A stretch of DNA of 18,134 nucleotides, taken from positions 1 through 18,134 of the forward strand of contig CAJWET010000009.1 in assembly GCA_913031515.1 (NCBI GenBank), given 5' to 3'. Below the pieces are notes generated by a model, which had not been told where the DNA came from, did no database searches, and worked only from the letters and a program-made list of their open reading frames with translations. Of the stretch, positions 15,639 through 18,134 are shown piece by piece; position 1 is the stretch's first letter, and every line of letters starts with the position of its first letter. The translations under genes were made by a program, and so were the position numbers. This DNA is from an uncultured Acidimicrobiaceae bacterium (GTDB taxonomy: Bacteria > Actinomycetota > Acidimicrobiia > Acidimicrobiales > UBA8592).

Positions 15639-15644
15639 TATCCT
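15639..15644 (+). promoter_or_regulatory. Candidate -10 element for leaderless def-fmt-rsmB transcript
   Basis: TATCCT (fits TANNNT) lies exactly six bases before the def ATG at 15651, so transcription would start at or next to the A of ATG. TTCCAA at 15617-15622, 16 bp upstream, is a weak -35 candidate (3 of 6 against TTGACA). No Shine-Dalgarno precedes def. A promoter is expected here because def follows a divergent gene. Confidence 0.45.
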
Positions 15645-15650
15645 AATAGA

Positions 15651-16184
15651 ATGGAAACTTTAGCAATCCGAGTATTTGGTGATCCTGTCCTAAAGCGGGT
15701 CTCAGAGAAAGTTCAAAACATTGATGAGTCGTTGGCATCATTATGTGAACGAATGCTTGAAGCAATGTATCAAGCTCCAGGTATCGGCCTTGCAGCTCCT
15801 CAAGTAGGAATCAGCAAAAGATTTTTTGTTTACGATTATGGAGATGGCCCCAAAATCTTGATCAATCCAGAAATAGTAGACACTGACGGTGAATGGGAGT
15901 ATGACGAAGGTTGCTTAAGCATCCCAGGCTTGTCTTGGAATATTGTTAGACCTAAGCAGATACACATTGTCGGATACGACATAGATGGAAGAGAAGTTTC
16001 TATCGAAGCAGACGAGCTTGAATCCAGACTCTTCCAGCATGAAATGGATCACCTAAATGGGAAACTACTGTTGGATTATCTCGATGAGGAACAGCAGAAA
16101 GAAGCAAAAAAGGTTCTTAGGCAGATGATAATGCGCCAAGGGAATGATGATCCTTTAGGTCCTAAAGGGGTGCAATTTCCGTGA
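15651..16184 (+). CDS. def: Peptide deformylase
   Basis: Deformylase removes the formyl group from the N-terminal methionine of new proteins. The 177-residue protein has all three family motifs: GIGLAAPQ (44-51), EGCLS with metal ligand C88, and HEMDH with H130, catalytic E131 and H134. Nothing in the active site is unusual. Start: ATG 15651 gives METLAIRVFGDPVL, which matches the family beginning; a GTG at 15630 would add seven residues and is less likely. It is the first gene of a def-fmt-rsmB group. Its TGA overlaps the GTG start of fmt (GTGA, 4 bp), so the enzymes that add and remove the formyl group are translationally linked. Confidence 0.97.
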   Translation: METLAIRVFGDPVLKRVSEKVQNIDESLASLCERMLEAMYQAPGIGLAAPQVGISKRFFVYDYGDGPKILINPEIVDTDGEWEYDEGCLSIPGLSWNIVRPKQIHIVGYDIDGREVSIEADELESRLFQHEMDHLNGKLLLDYLDEEQQKEAKKVLRQMIMRQGNDDPLGPKGVQFP

Positions 16185-17068
16185 ACAACCCCAGCGGAGA
16201 CATACAACGGGTTGTGTATATAGGCACTCCAGAAATTGCTATTACGCCATTATTAAAAATTGTTGAAGCAGGATACGAAATCCCTCTTGTTATCTCCGGC
16301 CAAGATAAAAGAAGGGGGAGAGGATCTAGTACTACGCCAAGCCCTGTCAAAAGGGAGGCAGAACGATTGGGATTAAGAATCTCATCTGATATCAACGATG
16401 TAAAATCAGTTCATGCTGACATCGCAGTGGTAGTGGCATTTGGTAAGTTGATACCTAGAGATGTCTTGGAGTGTCTACAGGTCGTCAACATCCATTTTTC
16501 GCTATTACCACGTTGGCGAGGTGCAGCACCTTTGGAAAGAGCGATATTGGAAGGTGACCGATCAACTGGAGTCTGCATTATGGAACTCGAAGAAACCCTT
16601 GATACTGGGGGAATTTACTGTTCGATGGAAATTCCGATCGGCCCTTATGAAACACTCAGGGAACTTCAAAAAAAATGCGTAGGCGAAGGCATAAGAATGC
16701 TGCTCCAGTCTCTTAACAGTGGCTTCGGTGACCCAGTTGCGCAGGAAGGAGAGGCTTCATATGCTCATAAAATCTCAACGGACGAACTCGAAATCCAATG
16801 GGGTTCTTCTTCTGAGAAAATATTGCGACTCATACGTATTGGGCGTGCTTGGACCACGATTGGTGGTAGCCGGCTGCGTGTCCATTCAGCAGTGATCGGG
16901 GATCGAAAGGACTTAAATCCTGGCCAACGTAATGGTGTTCTAGTGGGGTCAGGAGATGGGGAAATTGAATTATTAACAGTGCAGCCTGAAGGAAAAAAGA
17001 TAATGTCTGCCGGAGACTGGGTGAACGGTCTACAGGGGAAAGCTCTCGGGCCTCTTGGGCATGGGTAG
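16181..17068 (+). CDS. fmt: Methionyl-tRNA formyltransferase
   Basis: Fmt formylates the initiator methionyl-tRNA using 10-formyltetrahydrofolate. The 295-residue protein has the N-terminal formyltransferase domain with GTPEIAI, VVVAFGKLIP, and the catalytic block NIHFSLLPRWRGAAP (N103, H105) followed by D141 in ETLDTGG, matching E. coli N108/H110/D146. The C-terminal tRNA-contacting domain begins near residue 200 and ends with LLTVQPEGKKIMSAGDW. It uses a GTG start overlapping the def stop, with AGGGG about 10 bases upstream. The HFSLLP and APLERA forms of the active-site block are actinobacterial in style and differ from the fmt fragment at the window start. It overlaps rsmB by 8 bp. Confidence 0.97.
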   Translation: MNNPSGDIQRVVYIGTPEIAITPLLKIVEAGYEIPLVISGQDKRRGRGSSTTPSPVKREAERLGLRISSDINDVKSVHADIAVVVAFGKLIPRDVLECLQVVNIHFSLLPRWRGAAPLERAILEGDRSTGVCIMELEETLDTGGIYCSMEIPIGPYETLRELQKKCVGEGIRMLLQSLNSGFGDPVAQEGEASYAHKISTDELEIQWGSSSEKILRLIRIGRAWTTIGGSRLRVHSAVIGDRKDLNPGQRNGVLVGSGDGEIELLTVQPEGKKIMSAGDWVNGLQGKALGPLGHG

Positions 17069-18134
17069 TACAAACACTCCTTCGAATGATGGGGTAGACG
17101 TTAGAAAAATAGCAATTAGTTGTGTCCGTCGGATTTCTGAATCTGAAAGTTACGCAAATATCATTCTTCCAAATATGCTCCGAAAATCGAAATTGAGCCA
17201 ACGTGATAAGAACTTGGTAACGGAAATAGTATACGGGACCACCCGAATGCAGCGAGCTCTAGATTGGGCCGTTGACCGGTTCCTTATAAAACCTCCTCCA
17301 GATGCTCTACGAGCATCTCTACGAGTCGGAGCGTATCAGGTCATGTATACCCGTATTCCTCCTCATGCTGCAGTCAGCACCACCGTAGAAGCGAGTTCAA
17401 AACGGAACAGAGGCGTAGTGAATGCAGTCCTTCGTAAGCTAGTTGGGAACCCTCCGGTTGAGTGGCCTAATGAAGGTATTCGTCTTAGTTATCCAGACTG
17501 GATTTGCGAGCTTGTTAAAGCAGAACATGGCCCGAGTGAAGGACAGGCAATGCTTGAGAGCATGAACGGTACACCGACCGTAATGGAGCGTAAGGACGGG
17601 TATGTTCAGGATCTGGCGTCACAGTGGGTTGTCGAAAATATTGATGTGAAACCTAAAGACTTGGTTCTGGATTTGTGTGCTGCCCCAGGAGGAAAGACGA
17701 CAGCAATAGCGGCTAAAGGGGCTTATGTAGTCGCCACTGACATACGTCCTTCTCGGAGTAGTCTCATTGCGGATAATGTAAAGCGCCTAAAGCTGGATAA
17801 TATTTGGCAGGTCACAGCCGATGGGACTCAACCTTGTTTCGTTCAAGGCGTATTTGATAAAGTACTGGTTGACGCCCCATGCTCTGGTCTGGGTGTGCTT
17901 CATCGTCGAGCGGATGCTAGATGGAGAATAAAGCCAACTGACATTAACAGTTTGGCTGCTCTACAATTCGAACTTTTACTTGCGGCTAGAGATTTGGTTA
18001 AGCCCAATGGCGAATTAATTTATAGTGTGTGCACAACAACGATTGCTGAAACCAAGGAAGTGGCATTACAGTTTGAAAAGACCGCAAATGGAGTCTCATC
18101 AATTCCGATAAAAGATCCTCTTTGGAGGGAGAAT
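17061..18134 (+). CDS. rsmB: 16S rRNA m5C967-type methyltransferase RsmB (Sun/Fmu family), 3'-truncated by window end
   Basis: The frame is open for 358 codons from ATG 17061 to the last base with no stop, so the gene continues beyond the window. The N-terminal 140 or so residues form the NusB-like RNA-binding domain (LVTEIVYGTTRMQRALDW, LRVGAYQVMYTRIPPHAAV, RGVVNAVLRK). The methyltransferase domain has the SAM motif LDLCAAPGGKTT (C206), ATDIRPSR, DAPCSGLGVLHRRADARW with C274, and YSVCTTT with C324, the two cysteines of RNA m5C methyltransferases. The linker between the domains is unusually short: MNGTPTVMERKDGYVQDLASQWV leads almost directly into the SAM fold, about 50 residues shorter than in E. 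coli. It overlaps fmt by 8 bp. Assignment to position 967 of 16S rRNA comes from the family. Confidence 0.95.
   Translation, partial: MGSTNTPSNDGVDVRKIAISCVRRISESESYANIILPNMLRKSKLSQRDKNLVTEIVYGTTRMQRALDWAVDRFLIKPPPDALRASLRVGAYQVMYTRIPPHAAVSTTVEASSKRNRGVVNAVLRKLVGNPPVEWPNEGIRLSYPDWICELVKAEHGPSEGQAMLESMNGTPTVMERKDGYVQDLASQWVVENIDVKPKDLVLDLCAAPGGKTTAIAAKGAYVVATDIRPSRSSLIADNVKRLKLDNIWQVTADGTQPCFVQGVFDKVLVDAPCSGLGVLHRRADARWRIKPTDINSLAALQFELLLAARDLVKPNGELIYSVCTTTIAETKEVALQFEKTANGVSSIPIKDPLWREN

Noticed and set aside
1..18134. A novel defence, mobile or secondary-metabolism system hidden in the window
   Set aside because: Every stretch over about 95 bp is covered by a recognised housekeeping gene. 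No transposase, integrase, repeat array, toxin-antitoxin pair or unexplained gene cluster was seen.

Overview
This window is a dense stretch of housekeeping genes whose order and protein types point to an actinobacterium. The markers are mihF (the actinobacterial integration host factor) next to gmk-rpoZ-coaBC-metK, a PriA homologue without a Walker A motif, an actinobacterial omega subunit, and a def-fmt-rsmB block. The base composition is well below that of soil actinobacteria: 53% G+C over 181-360, and mid-40s by eye elsewhere. Together these suggest an Acidimicrobiia-like, possibly marine, lineage. That placement is inference and was not tested by search.

Layout. (1) Bases 1 to about 135 do not belong with the rest. 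They are AT-rich (37 G/C in 1-120, 31%) and encode, on the minus strand, an internal piece of a foreign-looking methionyl-tRNA formyltransferase. It is joined head-on to a pyrR gene that has lost its N-terminal third, most likely as an amplification or assembly chimera at a contig end. (2) Bases 120-8863 are a tight pyrimidine operon, pyrR'-pyrB-pyrC-like-carA-carB-pyrD-pyrF, with overlaps or gaps of at most about 10 bp. It covers the whole route to UMP except orotate phosphoribosyltransferase (pyrE), which is not in the window. The dihydroorotase-like protein has lost most of its metal ligands. PyrD is of the class 1B type, but no pyrK is present. (3) Bases 8919-14464 carry mihF, gmk, rpoZ, coaBC, metK and a degenerate priA, all on the plus strand. 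(4) Bases 14481-15598 hold two overlapping minus-strand RNA methyltransferase genes (SpoU/TrmH-like and RsmC-like), converging on priA and diverging from def. (5) Bases 15651-18134 hold def-fmt-rsmB, joined by 4- and 8-bp overlaps. rsmB runs off the end of the window.

How the genes work together. Region 2 makes UMP. Region 3 combines nucleoid structure, GMP phosphorylation, RNA polymerase assembly, and CoA and S-adenosylmethionine supply. MetK's product is the methyl donor for the three RNA methyltransferases in regions 4 and 5. def and fmt handle the start and end of formyl-methionine use in translation.

No gap between genes exceeds about 95 bp. I saw no tRNA, rRNA, CRISPR array, insertion sequence, prophage or defence system. 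The points most worth a second look are the pseudo-dihydroorotase, the missing PyrK, the start-of-window chimera, and candidate leaderless promoters at mihF and in the def/methyltransferase divergent gap.
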